Origin: Streptacidiphilus sp. P02-A3a
GTDB taxonomy: Bacteria; Actinomycetota; Actinomycetes; Streptomycetales; Streptomycetaceae
Assembly: GCF_014084105.1 (NCBI RefSeq)
Contig: NZ_CP048289.1
Location: forward strand, 7,821,922-7,885,921
DNA length: 64,000 bases
Direction: 5' to 3'
The position numbers and the translations under genes were made by a program. The first letter of the stretch is position 1. Each line of letters begins with the position of its first letter. Below the pieces are notes generated by a model, which saw only the letters and a program-made list of their open reading frames with translations, had not been told where the DNA came from and did not search any database. This document shows positions 63,334-64,000 of the stretch, in pieces.

Positions 63334-63669
63334 TCATCCGAACATGTTCTGCGCGGTCTGGTCCTCAAGGTCGGTGTAGTTGGCCGCGACCTGCTTCGCC
63401 TGACCGCCGTACTCCTCGATCAGGCTCTTCAACTGGCTGATCATCTCCGCGATCCAGGACTGCATCGCGTCGTGCGTGCCCAACAGGCCGGTCGCGCCCG
63501 CGAAGCCGGTGCCGAGGGTTCCCCCGCCGATGGTGGTCCGGTAGGCCGCGCGGTCGGCGGTCGGGCCGAGCTCGGCGGCGACCGCGTTGAGCTTCGCCAC
63601 GGTCTGTTCCAGAGCGCTCACGTCGACCTGGTAGCCGCCGCCCTGCTGCGGCGCCGCGTGCCTGCTCAT
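63334..63669 (-). CDS. Small ESX-like protein with YxxxE secretion motif
   Basis: 111 residues, two predicted helices around a central Gly-rich turn, tryptophan at about 72 (SWIAEMI), and the canonical type VII signal YTDLE at residues 98-102 near the C-terminus. It probably pairs with the PPE-like protein encoded 13 bp downstream. ATG at 63669 with GGGGGAG. Confidence 0.75.
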   Translation of the reverse strand: MSRHAAPQQGGGYQVDVSALEQTVAKLNAVAAELGPTADRAAYRTTIGGGTLGTGFAGATGLLGTHDAMQSWIAEMISQLKSLIEEYGGQAKQVAANYTDLEDQTAQNMFG

Positions 63670-63838
63670 GTCCGCTCCCCCTCCCCGTGCTGCCCCCGCG
63701 GCCGGAAAAGCGCGCCCGTGGGGGCTCTCCCGGACATCATAGGGACGGGGTACGACAGCCGGGCCCCGGTTTGGCGTGCGCAGGGCAAAGTCACACCTTC
63801 GGGCGTGCCCGGCACCGCAGTTGACCGGCACAACGCAG

Positions 63839-63875
63839 CGCGGCGCGCCACCGACTGGTTCGGTGGCGCGCCGCG
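63839..63875 (-). terminator. Terminator after the serA-like gene
   Basis: 15-bp stem CGCGGCGCGCCACCG/CGGTGGCGCGCCGCG with seven-base loop, 27 bp beyond the stop at 63902 on the minus strand. Confidence 0.75.
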
Positions 63876-63901
63876 GCCGCGGAGCGGACGAGCGGGTGCG
63901 G

Positions 63902-64000
63902 TCAGGCGGTCAGGTTCACCGAGCGGGCGAACTTCGCGCCGATCTCGGCGGAGATCTCGCCCAGCAGCGGCTGCGGGATCTCGCTGTCGACGGTGAGCGA
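63902..64000 (-). CDS. serA: 3' end of probable D-3-phosphoglycerate dehydrogenase
   Basis: Only 32 codons plus stop are in the window: SLTVDSEIPQPLLGEISAEI then GAKFARSVNLTA. The sequence fits the C-terminal ACT domain end of actinobacterial SerA, which lies next to leuB in Mycobacterium. The rest of the gene is outside, so the name is provisional. Confidence 0.55.
   Translation of the reverse strand, partial: SLTVDSEIPQPLLGEISAEIGAKFARSVNLTA

Overview
The window is very GC-rich, densely packed actinobacterial chromosome. Gene content and order match the Streptomyces core region carrying glnD-glnB-amtB, nsdA, ftsY, smc, mutM-rnc-rpmF, coaD-rsmD-recG, rpmB, ddlA-gpsA, hupS, leuD-leuC-ndgR, conservons, cimA, ilvE and leuB. 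GTG/TTG starts are common and third codon positions are nearly all G or C. The HU protein with a Lys/Ala tail, NsdA, NdgR and two conservons point to the family Streptomycetaceae (Streptomyces, Kitasatospora or Streptacidiphilus). The species cannot be fixed from the sequence. Part of the order (ddl, gpsA, cofC/fbiD, HU, leuD, leuC, IclR regulator) also occurs in Mycobacterium, so this is old core chromosome. I see no insertion sequence, prophage or CRISPR array.

Layout. 1-5136 (minus): nitrogen module glnD (partial), PII, AmtB with a clear GlnR box, then nsdA. 5608-11243: a prim-pol-like protein (plus) facing ftsY and smc. 11572-15625: small coiled-coil protein, acylphosphatase, secreted CAP protein, mutM, rnc, rpmF and a YceD/DUF177 protein. 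15765-22832 (minus): SepIVA-like protein, coaD, rsmD, a small HTH-like protein, recG and a DhaL/FakA-like protein. 23142-28329: rpmB (plus); thiD, pfkA, thiL (minus); a stand-alone Lrp-type ligand-binding domain, a DUF3515 lipoprotein and an LppU-like membrane protein (plus). 28393-36850: ddlA, gpsA and plsC (minus), cofC/fbiD, hupS, leuD-leuC and divergent ndgR. 36894-42956: GT-C type glycosyltransferase, ABC exporter, tRNA cluster Gln-Glu-Glu-Glu-Gln, HAD and FAH family enzymes. 43103-43312: a 69-residue protein with a repeated TANPRR motif.

43842-54476 holds two complete tandem conservons (cvnA-B-C-D twice). Each has a histidine-kinase-like sensor, a Roadblock protein, a DUF742 protein and a small GTPase. 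The two CvnD proteins differ at only 3 of 196 residues although the CvnA proteins are strongly diverged, which suggests gene conversion. 54633-60483 returns to branched-chain amino-acid metabolism: cimA behind a leader peptide and attenuator-like terminator, a Uma2-family protein, ilvE, leuB, a 48-residue ORF and chorismate mutase. tRNA-Lys follows.

60742-63669 is a three-gene minus-strand operon: an ESX-like small protein with a YxxxE signal, a PPE/WXG-like protein and a membrane-anchored mycosin protease. No other type VII secretion gene lies nearby. The window ends in the 3' end of a gene that is probably serA.

The observations most worth checking are the conservon gene conversion, the cimA leader, the orphan mycosin operon, the TANPRR peptide, and short tandem duplications that sit on or just after the stop codons of six genes.
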